From assembly GCA_009792885.1 (NCBI GenBank), contig WMCF01000030.1:4256891-4320890 (forward strand): DNA of 64,000 bases. Reading direction: 5' to 3'. The notes under the pieces are model-generated. The model was given only the letters and a program-made list of their open reading frames with translations, was not told the origin of the DNA and did no database searches. This document shows positions 1 to 12,151 of the stretch, piece after piece. Made by a program: the position numbers and the translations under genes. Every line of letters begins with the position of its first letter. The stretch's first letter is position 1. The stretch is from Eremophila alpestris peregrina (taxonomy: Eukaryota; Chordata; Aves; Passeriformes; Alaudidae).

Positions 1-303
1 GGACCTTAAAGATCATCTAGTTTCAGCATGCCTGCCATGGGCAGAGACACCTTCCACTGGAGCAAGTTTCTCAAAGCCCCATTTAACCCGGTCTTGTTGA
101 CTTCCAGTAATGGAGCTTCAGAAACTGCTCTGGTCAGCCTATTTAAGTGCCTCATCACCCTCACAGTAAAGGATTTCTTCCTAATATCTAAGCTATACCT
201 AACCTCTTTCAGTTTAAAGCCATTTCCCTTAGTCCTATCATTACATGTCCTGATAAAGTCTGTCTTCATCTCTCTTTCAGGCCTCCTTTAGGTACAGGAA
301 CAC
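1..303 (-). mobile_element. CR1 LINE 3' fragment, cut by the window edge
   Basis: The plus strand shows the reverse complement of a bird CR1 3' end, with phrases such as GGACCTTAAAGATCATCTAG, a CATGGGCAGAGACACC segment and CTCACAGTAAAGGATTTCTT. The minus-strand open frame at 269-6 keeps the C-terminal end of the CR1 ORF2 reverse transcriptase (motif like SLDIRKKSFTVRVMRHLNRL, normally LDIR..FF..RV..HWNRLP). The terminal octamer repeats (ATTCTATG) lie left of base 1. Similarity fades near the TTTAGGTACAGGAAC segment at about 300. The element is a dead 5'-truncated copy, lying in the same sense as COL4A2. Confidence 0.9.
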
Positions 304-3300
304 TGACAGTTTTTAAGAGAGTCTGTGCAGCTCTGCTGTTGTGGAAGTTGATGGACAGTCTAATGCTCATACTTGAAGGAGAGCTACAGGAGTTCACAGC
401 AAACCCCATTTCCAGGTCTCTCACAGCCTTGGTTGTGAGCTCTGTGTTGCAGCTGGGCTCCTCAAGGAGCTGCTCCCTTCTTCTGTTTGTGAAATGCTGG
501 AGCTTTCCCTTTCCTCAGCTCTCCAAGTCTTCTGGTATTTGTCTTGCTGCTTTTGGACATGCAGAGATTTTGGGAACAGATCATCAGATCAAAAGGTCAG
601 AAGTCTTTCCTGCTTGGCTCTGGAGCACAGTTTTTGTGTTCATTGCTCATTTGAAAGATGCTGGGACAGCTGACACTATTAATAAGACTCTGCAAAGGCT
701 AACTAGACTACCTAAAATTATGTTTGGTTCTGAAGTGCCAGGAAAAAAAGGAAATTTCTTGAAGCTATGGCAAATCTGAGTTTGTCTTTTACCCAAGAGA
801 GAAAAAAAAAAAAAGCAAGCAACACCCTTGGAGTTTTATTTTAATTCACCATCTTCCCATATCCTTTCTTAGGAAAACTACTCACTTTTGATAGTAGACA
901 AACTTGGAAGTAGGAAAATACAGTAGGATTTCTGAGATTAAACAGCAAGATTTCTGTAGCTGAAACAACTTCAGGTCAATCTGACCACAAAAAGACAAAG
1001 AAGCCAGGTCCAAGGCCTGGCTTTTTAGCTACTGAGGAATAGGACTTTCCTCAAAAAAACCCCCTATGTTTATATTTACAGAAATGCTGCAAACATTGGG
1101 GGATCTTTAGATGTCAGACAAATAATTTTAGGATGGTCCCTGTCCCTCTGTTAAATAAAAAAATCCAGTTTTTCCTGCATTACATAAATGGGTTTGTGGA
1201 GTTTCTGCACAGCTGAATGGGGGTGCCCATTACCTGCATGCAGCACTGTAATCTGTGTCTGCAGGGTAAGCAGTGAAACTACTTGGCAAGTGCATTTTTA
1301 TATAACTTTTTTTTCTGAGGAGGGTAAGTTTTAATTCCCCCAAATTAATTATGCTATACTATGAAGTTTTGTGTCCTTGTCTTAATGGAACATTCTTTTT
1401 GGAGCCTAATGAAAAATCAATAGCCTGAAGTCCCAGAACACATGTCCAGGGCGTATCTCAGTCTCCCCTCATTCATAACACCATGACTGTACTTCAGTTC
1501 CTCTCTCCTTGTTTACACATGTTACTGACTTTATTGAAGACAGTGAATGATACATGACTAATATGGAAATCATGTTGAATGAAAATTAAATACCTTGAAG
1601 AAGTAGTAAAAATTACATCATCCCTAATTTGAGATGGTATAGTTCCACTGCAGCTGACAAGCCTCATGGAATCCATCTCATGGAAACTGGATTCTATACA
1701 CAAAGAGCTCCCAACATGCCAGTATGATGTTTCTGGCTGCCTGAGATTTGGTCATAGTAACTACTGTATGTTTTTCCTTGGGAAAAAAAGAACAGACCAG
1801 TTGGTTCAGAGCATGAAGCAGCGCAGGATCATGCAAGCATGTTGCTGTAGGGCTCACAGGACTCCTTACTCAGACAAACTCAAGACTGCAGTCCCAATCT
1901 TCAAAGTGATTTATGATACAGCCTCAAGCTACCTTACTAATCACCCATCTACTCACTTGTGACTCTATGGGATACCCTGTCCCTAAGGGACAATAGGAAC
2001 CTTAAGCAAGAGATTAGAGTTGTAAAAGCAGAGGTAACATTTTCTTGAAAAATGGCTACTATATTATCCCCTTGTAGACACAAAAACAATTATTATGAGC
2101 AAGTAACAACAAGGAGTTTTAAAAGTTTAAAGTTTCCCCTCTTGCACAGAAACATAATCAGATCAGCGTTGGGCAGATCATGCACTGGATGGGTGGTATA
2201 AGATGTTTGGATCTCAATTTGATGACATGAATTCATAAAAGGAAAAAAATGTTAATAAGAAAAATTTTCCCCTGAATTTTTCCTGGTCCATCAACCACTT
2301 AAGTTTATTTAAATAATAATTTCTTAAAAGGGATTCAGGTATAGATGGTTTGATATGTAAAAGCAATACCATATTTCACTCTTTTAAAATCTAATTTAGT
2401 CTGTTTACTCAAAAGAAAGAGGTGCTAATCCCTTTAGTCCTTGGGTGATTGAAGGGATGGAGTCCCACAAAGTTCTCTCATTCTCTAAGACCAAGGTAAA
2501 AGCTAAACGGATTATCTTATAGTAGAGTTGTTGGGTTTTTTTGTTTTTTTTTTTAAGCATTAAAAATATTAATAGCTTAATAGCTAAGGCAGCAAGGCTG
2601 TGATTCAAAGAAATAAAAACCTCTTGCCATAGGAAAGAAGTGGAATAGAAAAGTAAGAAAGTAACTGAGACTGGAAGCTGGTATTGTGTGACTGACAATT
2701 GGTAAACCTCAGTTCACATCAAATGAGGACAGTTAAAACCCTTACTTTCTACTACTCACCTGTCCTTGACTGCACTAAAACCACAAGGTAAAAGAGCACA
2801 TTTTTGCCATGCTCCTCACCTATTCCCATGGAAAATCTCTCTGGAGAGTGGGGCAATTGAAGAAGATGCACCGCAGTGTTGACACTCCAGAACAGATTAG
2901 GGTGCAGTTGGAATGTTTGATATAAGCCAAAACAAGTATGTAGCTACATATTCTAGTCACTGTCCTTTTGTTGGGAAGGACTATTTTTCCTACCACTTAG
3001 GATGAGTAAATAGCTTTTTTATACCTCTGCTTTTGCAACCTGACTTGTGACCTGTTGCCATTCACACCTTCTTATATGCTTATTTTTGACCTTTATTTTG
3101 CTTATATGAAGTAGGTATCAACAGATAGGGCATGATAATGCCATGAATCATCACATAAAGCTTAAAACAAAGTTATCAGGAAGGGTTTGGGTCTTCCTTG
3201 GCACAAATTTCCTATTGAAATGGGTGACGGTATTGCTCAGTTCTTTCATTCCATTATTACTCAGGTAAAACTCCCCAATACAATGCTGCAGGTGAGAAGT

Positions 3301-3868
3301 AAGAGTGGGCCCTGACTTCCAGCCAGTCAGAGTCAGTCTGAGGCACACAGGCTCCATGTCTATAATAATGTATTAAGGAGCCCTGTGCCCCACAGCCTGA
3401 CCATCTGTACCATTTAGCTGTCAGAATGGTCTAATGAATGCCTGCAGCTTGGCCTAGGAAGCTTGCTTTGCTTGCAAAGATAGTTTTGGCCATGGTGCAG
3501 GAGTCAGCATAATGCAAGGAACACAGGCAGTCTCTCAAGGGCCACCCTGTTTTGGAAACATGGACAGACTGTGCCAGCTGACCACAAGGCAGAGAATACA
3601 CCTGGGACCCTGTGGTTTACTGTAAGGGACAGAGCCAGAGAGGGAGCAGTCTCTCTGCCTTCGTTAAGAGATAACAGATGTGCTGGCTACCTCCTGGGCA
3701 CGTACAGAAGACAGAAGTTTGGACAACTTTACACAGACTTCTTCGCACCTATTCTTACCACAAACCTGCAAAGCACCTGGTGGATATGTAGCCTCAGCCC
3801 CGCACTGCAAGGAAAATTCCCTTCCTTCCAGCCAGTGTCACTTAAGATTTTCTAAGTTTCATGCAGAG

Positions 3869-4210
3869 CCGTTTGGGCTGTTTCCAGCAGACTGTTTCTC
3901 TGGCTGCCGGCTCGGGGAGATATGCAGGCTTCCCATGCTCCGTGGCCCCAGCGGCTATTCCCAGCCCTGCGCGGGAGCGGCATTCCTTTCTGCCCACTCC
4001 CTTTGCCGAGGCTCGGCCGAGGACACTCCGGCAGCCCTCATGGGCAGCTCCGCTCTCCTCCCGGAATTGCACCCTGGGGTCTCGCCACACGTGTTCAGGA
4101 TGCCGTGAGACTCAGACCAGGTGTCTGAACATCAATTACACGGGGTCAGCGAGGCTGCAGCTTGAATGTGGGAATGCCTTTCCTCATCCATGCAGCATGC
4201 CCGGGGACTG
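3869..4210. promoter_or_regulatory. Small secondary CpG cluster inside COL4A2 intron 2
   Basis: About 20 CpG dinucleotides fall in roughly 340 bp, while the flanking kilobases have almost none. The stretch is GC-rich (for example GCGCGGGAGCGG at 3970 and GAGGCTCGGCCGAGG near 4009). Short overlapping open frames on both strands are a by-product of the composition. On the minus strand a good donor-like sequence, TG followed by GTAAGAAT, begins its intron at 3758, so an alternative COL4A2 first exon or an unrelated non-coding transcript could start here. This is inference; no start site can be read from the sequence. Confidence 0.45.
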
Positions 4211-5221
4211 CACAGATGGAGCAGCAGGAGCCAACACTTCACTGAGAGCAAGACACACACAAGTGTGACAGGGAAATCCTGTGAAGCTTTCCCAGTTTCC
4301 CGTCCCTACCTTGGAAAACTATTCTGCTCTCCACAGCTACAAGGCACAGCAAGCATGGGCAGGACCTGACAATGGAGACCCGTGTGGTACAGGCAGAGAA
4401 CTGACAATTTGTACAGACGCTTTTTTTTCTTCTTCTCATCTCCGATGAACAACAGGTTTGTTTCCAAGCCTGTGTTTCCACAGGGGACTGGGGGTCAGCT
4501 CTGTGTTGAGCCAGGAGCTGCAGCCTCCAGATGATGGACACAAGGGCAGCCACACTGCTCAGGCACCGATGGCAGCTCTGCAAGGTCCCAGAGTTCCATA
4601 GGATGTAAAAACTCATGAGCTCAGAGCTGTGCTTTGTGACAAGGCTTAAACCTGAGTTGTTTTGTAATGACACAAACTAGAAGATGACGAAAAACCCCAC
4701 CAAAACTCCCAAAAAACCCCAACTGCAGAACAACACAAATGTGCTCTAGCCAAAATATTTCACTTTGCCCAGCATTCCTTTTCTGTATACAGCCTGATTA
4801 TATGTTCAGGTAATTTTGGTCAGACCTTTAAAGGCCTGGTGAACTATAAAGGAAAAGTATACTTGGAATAAAGGATTTATTATTTGGCTGCATCATCCAA
4901 TAGTGAGAAGAGGTGTGGGTAGGATCTGCAGCTAGACCTGCCAAAAATAAGCCAAGCCCTATTTATCTGAATGATCTTTACTTGCTAACTTCAGAAAGCT
5001 ACTTCAAAATAAAGGTCGGGATCATTTACAAATAAATAGGATGCCTGAAATATCCTAGTAAGCGTGCATCCTTGGTAACTGATATGATCTAAATGTTCTT
5101 CTGATCTCGTGTTTCTAAAATAAAAATAGAACTTGTTAGTAAATTTATACGGAAAATCAGGGGGTTTTCTTGACAAAAAGTCCCCTGTTGAGGAACTATT
5201 CTTGGAGAGATATACCAAATT

Positions 5222-5257
5222 ATGTATATCTCAATTACAATTATTTGAGATATACAT
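5222..5257. repeat. Perfect 13-bp inverted repeat, 10-base loop
   Basis: The left arm ATGTATATCTCAA (5222-5234) and right arm TTGAGATATACAT (5245-5257) are exact reverse complements around a 10-base loop. The stem is AT-rich and short for a pre-miRNA. It is followed five bases later by a second hairpin. No known element is recognised. Confidence 0.75.
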
Positions 5258-5262
5258 CATTA

Positions 5263-5298
5263 ACCAGAGCTCTTTCAATTAATATAGAAGGCTCTGGT
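5263..5298. repeat. Second adjacent inverted repeat
   Basis: ACCAGAGC (5263-5270) and GCTCTGGT (5291-5298) are exact reverse complements. The stem can be extended inward with one bulged base and a wobble pair. Its overall span of 36 bases equals that of the hairpin just upstream. It could be a decayed miniature inverted-repeat element or chance. Confidence 0.6.
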
Positions 5299-5392
5299 CA
5301 ATTTTTAAATTAAATTTAAATTCTATGGCCCTCCTAAAACATGCTGATTTCTGTAAAATTGCCACAAATTTTAAACTTACACATCTGCTTTT

Positions 5393-5915
5393 CCAGCTTC
5401 CCTGCAGCCAGCTGGGCTGCACCAGGACCTGGCTGCCTCTGCCTCAGGCTCCCCCATCCCAGCCCAGGGGAGCCCCGGCTCTGCTCACCGGGCACGGGGC
5501 CAGCCCCGGGTGCAGCTGTGCTCCCAGAGCAGTGTGAAATGAGCTGTGTGGGAACAGGGCTGTGAGAAGTGGGGCTTCCCCCTTGGCCTGCCAGCAGCCT
5601 GGGAGCTCGGGCCAGTGCTGGGCCTCAGTGCTGACCTGAGCTGTGGTCAGCTGTGCCTGTGCCAGGCTACCCCGACCTCCTCCACCTGTGGGCAAATACC
5701 CCGGCCTGGCCTCTGCCTGTCTCCATCCCCATGGCCCTGCCCTGCCCCTCCAGGGCTGTGTCTTGCCCTTGGTGACACCTGCACCTGCTGGAGGGTACAG
5801 GTCCTGCCCACCTCCCCATCCTGTCCCTGGTCTCATGCCCCCTGGCTCCCCTGCCTGCATGGAGCAGCAGCTCACTGCTGCTGCCCAGCCCACAACCACA
5901 TCACCCCTCATTCCT
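5393..5915. other. C-rich, GC-rich block in COL4A2 intron 2
   Basis: About 520 bp are strongly GC-rich with C in excess on the plus strand (many CCTG, CCCC and CTGC words), sharply set off from AT-rich flanks. CpGs are few, unlike the promoter island. Open frames of 128 to 160 codons occur on both strands, but their products are low-complexity Pro, Cys, Gly and Ala strings with no recognisable domain. I treat them as effects of base composition. No transposon family is recognised. Confidence 0.55.
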
Positions 5916-8077
5916 GGGAAGCACACAAGTAAAGGCAGAAACTGAAAGACAGCATAAAACCAGGTGTGTTGAGAAGATGCAGCAGCCTAGTCAAACACTG
6001 TGACTGTCAACAAAACATAGTTCTGCTGAAGTAGGGCAAATTAATCACACATGCAAGTTTGCTCATGAACTATGAGAGCATTTTTCCCTGCTACACATTG
6101 TTTCTAGGGTGTGAAAACAAAGAGCTACCTTTGCATCAAATCAGCACCTTCAGCTTCCAAATGGACAAAAAAGGGCACATGGAAACCAATAATGTTGGTC
6201 CTTGGTCACTCAGAAATGTTTGCATGATAAAGTTCACATACTTTCACTCTGAGCTGAGTCAATTGCTGCTATCAGCTAGGTGCTGCCATTTTAAGGAAAA
6301 TAACTGTTGATAAACATCAGGAAATACTGCAAATTTCACTGTGTTTTCTACTCTTGAGGAGCAAACAGGGTACTGTGAATAAAGCAAGGCACGAGAAGAT
6401 AAGCTACCTTCTTAGGCAAAACGATGTAAGCTGCTAAATTAACATTGAACTCTCAGAAGATCTTGGATCAGTATATGATATGAAGAATGTTGCATTCCTT
6501 GGCCAACTTTTGGTTTGTCAAAACAAAAGCAAAGAACTAATTAAGAATAATCTGGTCTCAAACAAGAAATGTATTACAGCAAAAAAATCCCCAAAACCAA
6601 CACTAATACAAAATGTGCTCTGAACTACTGAATTAAAATATTTATAACAAATGTGTTTGCTTATAGCATAACTGCATAAGCCACAATGCAGCTTTACATT
6701 TTGGGTAAGGAAAATATATTTGGACCTACAAATATTTTTTTTTTGCACAACTAAAAAAAATACAAGGCAGGTTTAGTATCATAATGCATAAAGGCTTCCT
6801 GTGGTAAAATCACTACACAATAAACCCCAGATGTCCTACCTTAAAAGCTCAAGGAGAAGCAATGCTGAATTTCTGATACTGCTTCAGCTACTTTCAGAGT
6901 AAGGTGAAAAAACATCAAGTTCATTTTATTACGTGACAGTTTACCTAGTCAGGGTTCTTGTCTCTCAGTCTCAACATTTTAACTCTGAGAATTCTGGAAG
7001 GCTGACAGAACTCTGTCTATTCTGCTACCAAATGCAACATGACTATATGATATGCCAGTTAATAAGTCAACAAAACAGACTTCACTTGAATATATTATAG
7101 TAAGAGCATAATTCTGATCTATAAAGAAGAAAAAGTGAGTAAAGAACCTATGTGTGACTTTCCACGGAGAGTTTAAAAAATATGTACACATGCAAGAAAC
7201 TCCTCCTCATCATCACTAACTTCAGGCAGATACAATATTTTGCTTTTGGTGTAACCTGTCTTTTGTCCTTGCATGAATAACTTGAATCAGTTATATGATA
7301 TACAGGATATGACTGTATACAAAGAATAGACTCCCTCATTTTTTCCACACAGACATAGAACAAATGACTCTTAAAGAAGTCTTTCAAGAAAGAATGATTA
7401 ATTAGTAAATTAGAATCAGTATCAGTTTCATAGGCATGGCAGAAAAAAAGAATTTCAAGGAAGAATCTGAAGAGTAATAAGGAAAAGACACATTTAAGGA
7501 ACTTTCTTACTGATGACAGCACACAAGAAAGGAGGGACCAAAAATAAGGAATTCAAAGCTGTCAACCATGACTGCATTTCCATGTGTGCAATACTGGCTG
7601 TGAATATGTTTGTCTGTCTGGCATCATATGATGCTGATGGGAGAAGTCATGGCCCTTAAAAATAACTTAAATAAATTCCCACTTGAGCAGCCATCCTGCT
7701 GCCTGTCCTAAACATGATACAAACTGTGACCCTCATCATGGAAACAGCACTGCCAGACCAAGACATGGCTGTTGATGGCAGTGAAAATGAGGGACTCTTC
7801 CTTGGGCAGCTGCCACCTCCTGCATACAGGATTTCTCATAGTTCTTTAAGAGAGCTGCCCCTTCCTGTCAGCTCCACGACTGAACATAGAAAAAGTCCTC
7901 TCTAAACTACCCAGTAATTCTTCCAGGGTTCAAGGAAATTTTGAATAAAGCAATCAGATGTGTTAGGGGGGGTCCCCAAAATGCTAGTGATTCTTTCAAG
8001 GCATCATTATTCTGTCTGATTTTCTTATGGAACACCACTCTCACTCAAAAATGAGCCCAACTATACTTGTAATTAAA

Positions 8078-8097
8078 AAATAAGTGTATACTTATTT
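8078..8097. repeat. Short AT-rich hairpin
   Basis: AAATAAGT and ACTTATTT are exact reverse complements around the loop GTAT. It is small and AT-rich, so chance is likely. Confidence 0.4.
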
Positions 8098-9367
8098 AAT
8101 CAGACATCAATAAGCCATGTCTGTCAGTGTGGAAATATCTCAAATGAAGTTGCTCTAAATTAGGATTGCAATGTATCTTTCTGGGGAATCTCCTAGGCCA
8201 TTTCTGAAGCAGCCCACAGGTAGGGAGCCAGGTATTTCCAGGAAGAGGTGGATTCACTCTGCATTCCCTAAGTAATGTGGCAGATGAAATCAATACATCA
8301 GATTGGTGCCTCCTTCCTAGATCACCTGGGCAGCATGCCTGCCTTATCACATTTTTCACACTTGATCCCACTGCCTACATTTGCAGTAGACATATTAAGC
8401 AGGATGGGCCAAGTGATTACTCCACCCTGGCTTCTTTAGCCTGGAAATCCTGTGTTAATGTAAAAAGTGCTCCTGTTTCAAACAGACAAAACTTTCCAGA
8501 TGGAATAAAACAGGACACATCTGGGAAAACCTGGATGTGAGATAGCCCAGAGCAATGACACATTTTAACTTAGAGCAATAACTTAGGCACCCATGTCAGC
8601 AATTTAAATTTCACTATGAAAGCAATACAAGTAGTACATTGTACTGTTGGTTTTATTTTTGCTTTTAAAGAATTATTGCTTCTCCCACTTGATGACATCC
8701 TCCATGATATATCCCCTTACAATATCACAGAAGTGAAGAGAATTATATCTCATGCACTACTTCAACTGTTTTCTCTCTATATATCTATATATGGTCTCCT
8801 GTTAAAATTACAGTTGTGATCTGTTACTTGATGTTATTTTTGCAAATTTTATTCAAACTATTCTCTCTCAATGTTCTTTCTTTGATCTGACAGTTATTTC
8901 ATTTCCTTCTTTGCTGGAATTCTATTGCTCTCACCTGAATAAAACTTGGAAAAAAAGTAACTTTTGTTAGAGGCAGTTTAAAAAATATACTAAGAGGACA
9001 CCAATAAAGTAATCAAATGTTACAAAATTTCTTAGGGAAAAGTGTTCTTTTTGTAAGACAAAAGAAAAAAAAAATCAGCATTAGCAGAAGATACATTGTC
9101 TCTGAAGAGAAAAAAATACCCAAGAGCTAAGTTTATGATGTAGTATTAGGAGGGACAGAAAGGGAGAAGAAATCTGTAAACTTGGTTGAACTTCAGGTAG
9201 TTAATACAACTTAATTTTATTTAAGCCATGTGAATTATTAAATCTACAATTCAGAGTAGTCCCAAAGTTATTTGAGGCCTTTAACATCACTATCCAATGT
9301 ACGCCAAAGAGCGCTAAAGATAACTGCGCCTGATCCGCTCCATTTGGCTGTCTGTCCTGGCACTTCC

Positions 9368-9665
9368 ATCCAGGGACTTCTCTTCCTTACTTCTTCAAGC
9401 CTGCTACCAGCATCCTCTTCTCTTGCCAGAGACACCATTTTTTTTTCTCTCCCAGTTCTCTGATATCTTAAACATCCTCCTTCTTTTTCTTCCTCCCGTT
9501 TCTTTTTCTGCTGAGAAACATCTGTCTCCCTAACAGCCAGCAGCAGCCTGCCAGGCAACACATTCAGTCAAACTCCGAGTTTCACTCTTTCTTCCTCTTT
9601 CCTGACTTTTCCTTAGTCTCCCTCCAATTTCTTCCTATGTGCAATTTTTCTCATTCAACACCACT
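9368..9665. repeat. Pyrimidine-rich domain
   Basis: The plus strand is dominated by C and T for about 300 bp, with repeated CTTCC, CTCTTC and TTTCTT words. The RNA of COL4A2 intron 2 would therefore be purine-rich here. It is interrupted by mixed sequence and is not a clean simple repeat. No function is evident. Confidence 0.5.
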
Positions 9666-10974
9666 TATGTCCAGCAGCAGTAACTCATTCACATATATAT
9701 GGCTGTCAAAGTCAGCAGCTCTGCCTGTCTCATTACAGGCAGAACCATGACTTTTAAGACCAGGTCCTACAGATTCTTATAATTCATAGCAGTTTTTTTA
9801 AATCCAAGTTAATAAAACACTTCTTAACATTAGCACGTTGCTCTGTGTAACAAATAGAAGATTCAGTGTGACAAACAGGATTACAATATAAAGAATATGA
9901 CTGCCAGCAACTCTGGCAATTATTCAGGTGCCACTGCTTCCCACTGACACCCACTTTGTCACTTTGCAAACATATTTGACCAGAGCGGTCACTGCAAAGA
10001 GAAGCCCAACCTTCCTCCCACCCCCAGCTGCCTGTTTCCAACCCCATGCCAGCCCAGGTTTCTATGAATACAAGTGATGATCTGACCCAGGATAAAGTTA
10101 GCTCTCACCCCTCTTCTTTTTTGGGGTAGTGATTAGTACAAACAAGGAATTTTCCAATTCAGTTTACCAGATGACTACAGAAAGACCTGGGCTGGCCAAG
10201 GGAAGGAAGCAGCATATGAGTGGAAAATAGGATAAATATTGTGGTGGCAGTGCAGCTCAATTTTTTGTGGAAACATGACCAGACTTCCCCATTCTCATTC
10301 ACTGGGGTGTTTAATCTCCTACACAGCTGCCACCTTAGGAACTACTAAATCTGAGAAATTAAACCTTCAAGCAAACCAAGTTACTTTTTCAAGATTCTCT
10401 GGGAAAACCAGCATATGGAGATCCAAGCAGCCATGATCAGACTGCATCCATTAACTGAGGTATCTTGAACACCTATTCGTATACCTCTATTTTAACACCA
10501 CAGCCTGAAGTCTACTGTAACAACATGAAGGAGAACAAATTAGTCCATGCTACAGCTAAAACTCAGGTATCATGCCTTGCACACTACAACACAACTTCAT
10601 AAAAAAAAAACTTCATAATGCCACTGGTTTATGTCAACTGATCCCAGTGATATCATTACTGGGCATAAAACATTTGCAGTTATCACCTGCCTGCTCTGGT
10701 TTCAGTAGCACATGGTAATTTTATCATCCATTCAGCACTATGCAGCAGAACAATGTTTGTATCTAAATGAGGCAAAGACAAGCAGCACATGACACTTAAG
10801 GTTCCTGCTCCTGTCCCTTTTCAAAGGGCTCTGGGTCCCCAGCCAGACAGCTCTTGCTCAGGCATGATGTGGAGAGATCAGCCATCCTCACAGGCTGACG
10901 GGCAAGCGCTACATGCCAACTGCAGCTGGAGTGCAGGATTATCGTGTGCCACAACACCTGCTGCAAAAGCCCTG

Positions 10975-11040
10975 GTATTTCCCATTCCTTAACACAGTAT
11001 TTCCCATTCCTTAACACAGTATTTACCATTCCTTAACACC
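10975..11040. repeat. Three tandem copies of a 22-bp unit
   Basis: Units at 10975-10996, 10997-11018 and 11019-11040 start GTATTT(C/A)CCATTCCTTAACA. The first two are identical and the third differs at two positions. This is a young minisatellite-like duplication. Confidence 0.95.
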
Positions 11041-11905
11041 ATATGCCATCTCACCACAAAGATGTGGCCTATCATCACACATCTATATGGAGTGGAAAGT
11101 CATGAAGTTGCAGACAGTAGGATTAAAATATAAGTAGGATAGCTTTTGAAAAAATGTAATCAAGGTCCCACTAGCACATGACCACAGAGCCTCACCCACA
11201 CTTGTGGCTGACCAATAAATGCAGCCACAAGCCACGCCTACCAACCTCAGTCTCCTATATCCTGGCCTGATCCAAAATCTATTCCCATTAATGACAATCT
11301 TTCCATGAAACTCACCAAGCTTTGTAACAGGCAAATGTTGCACTCCCCTATACATTGTCTCTCACATCCTTGTCACGATGCAAGAGTTCAGTAATTTCTG
11401 CTTACATCAACAACTCAGGGGGATAGCTGCAACCATTTATATGGCACATAACACCTGTTTTTGGATTTAACAATTTAATTTAAACAACAATTTGTTTATA
11501 AACTCTGACTTGTAGAAATAAGATTTACAGTCCTCAGATGAGGTTTGTATGTAACTGAAGACATTTCACCTGCAGGTTAACTTTACCAAAGTACTTGTTA
11601 GTATCTACAGCACTGCATTTTTGTCGTGTTTCTTACAAAACTAAAGAAGCTGATAGGTTTGTTTCACTACTGCTTTAACAAATTACCCAATTTGAGCAAA
11701 ATTAACAGTGGAATACTTCAAACAACCTGACACTTGAAGCATTATGCTTCTCTGCTGAACATCATTTTGTTGAAGGCAGCAATCTGTAAAGCTTGCAGAG
11801 ATGATTTGTTAGTTGTGTCTTTTAATAGAAAGATAGATAAGCCATCTGGCAAGGAAAACGCAGTTCCTCACTTATTGGTACCAAGGAAACTGCTTTTTCC
11901 TCCTC

Positions 11906-11925
11906 TTCTCTTCTCTTCTCTTCTC
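11906..11925. repeat. (TTCTC)4 microsatellite
   Basis: Four exact TTCTC units sit in a longer CT-rich run from about 11894, only about 25 bases inside COL4A2 intron 2. On the COL4A2 RNA it reads as a GAGAA purine repeat, a class of sequence that can act as a splicing enhancer. That role is inference. Confidence 0.9.
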
Positions 11926-11953
11926 AGTAAAAGTCAGAAGACGTTTTACTTAC

Positions 11954-12014
11954 AGCGTCCACTTTGACGGCTGACAGCACAACTTCCATCAGGATCAGCA
12001 AAAGCCCCGTATCC
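11954..12014 (-). CDS. COL4A2: COL4A2 exon 2: hydrophobic core and end of signal peptide
   Basis: On the minus strand an acceptor (CACCTTTCCCTGCAG) precedes 61 bases that end at a consensus GTAAGT donor. The first base completes a Gln codon split from exon 1. The remaining 20 codons read DTGLLLILMEVVLSAVKVDA, a typical signal-peptide core followed by a small-residue end. The exon ends in phase 0. In human COL4A2, from memory, the signal segment WLLLGTVTVGFLAQSVLA occupies the same length (18 residues from the aromatic or Gly before LLL) and also ends at an exon boundary before the 7S domain. The product is the alpha2 chain of basement-membrane collagen IV, secreted through the ER. Paralogues COL4A6 and COL4A4 are less likely on length. 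The exon is far too short to stand out as an open frame and was found from its splice sites. Confidence 0.8.
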
Positions 12015-12151
12015 CTGCAGGGAAAGGTGAATAAGGGCGATATTGTTTTAAGCTAGTGCAAAACAAGCACGTGATAACGCTCTGCAGTTAAAGGTGACAA
12101 TACGACTTTAAAAAAGTTATTTCCAAAAGCCTACCGAGCGGAATTACTTAC
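12015..12151 (-). other. COL4A2: COL4A2 intron 1 (137 bases)
   Basis: A GTAAGT donor at 12151-12146 and a CTGCAG acceptor ending at 12015 on the minus strand bound a very short intron. A pyrimidine-rich CACCTTTCCC run precedes the acceptor. It divides the signal peptide after 14 codons plus two bases (phase 2). It contrasts with the intron of more than 11.9 kb that follows. Confidence 0.78.

Larger units (their letters stand above)
1..11953 (-). other. COL4A2: COL4A2 intron 2, 5' part (continues past base 1)
   Basis: Non-coding sequence downstream of the COL4A2 exon 2 donor, which reads GTAAGT on the minus strand at 11953-11948. I looked on the minus strand for exon 3, which in the family encodes a Cys-Gly-Gly-Arg-Asp-Cys type motif followed by Pro-Glu-Lys-Gly, and found none, so it lies left of the window. 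Most of this stretch (304-3840, 4300-5200, 5930-9360, 9670-10970) is AT-rich intron in which I see no gene, only short open frames expected by chance. The parts with structure are listed separately: a CR1 fragment, a CpG cluster, hairpins, a C-rich block, a pyrimidine tract and short tandem repeats. Confidence 0.75.

Noticed and set aside
339..779. 146-codon plus-strand open frame
   Set aside because: No recognisable domain, no splice context and composition like random intron.
5444..5945. Open frames of 100 to 160 codons on both strands
   Set aside because: They follow from the C-rich block; the products are low-complexity and the frames overlap antisense.
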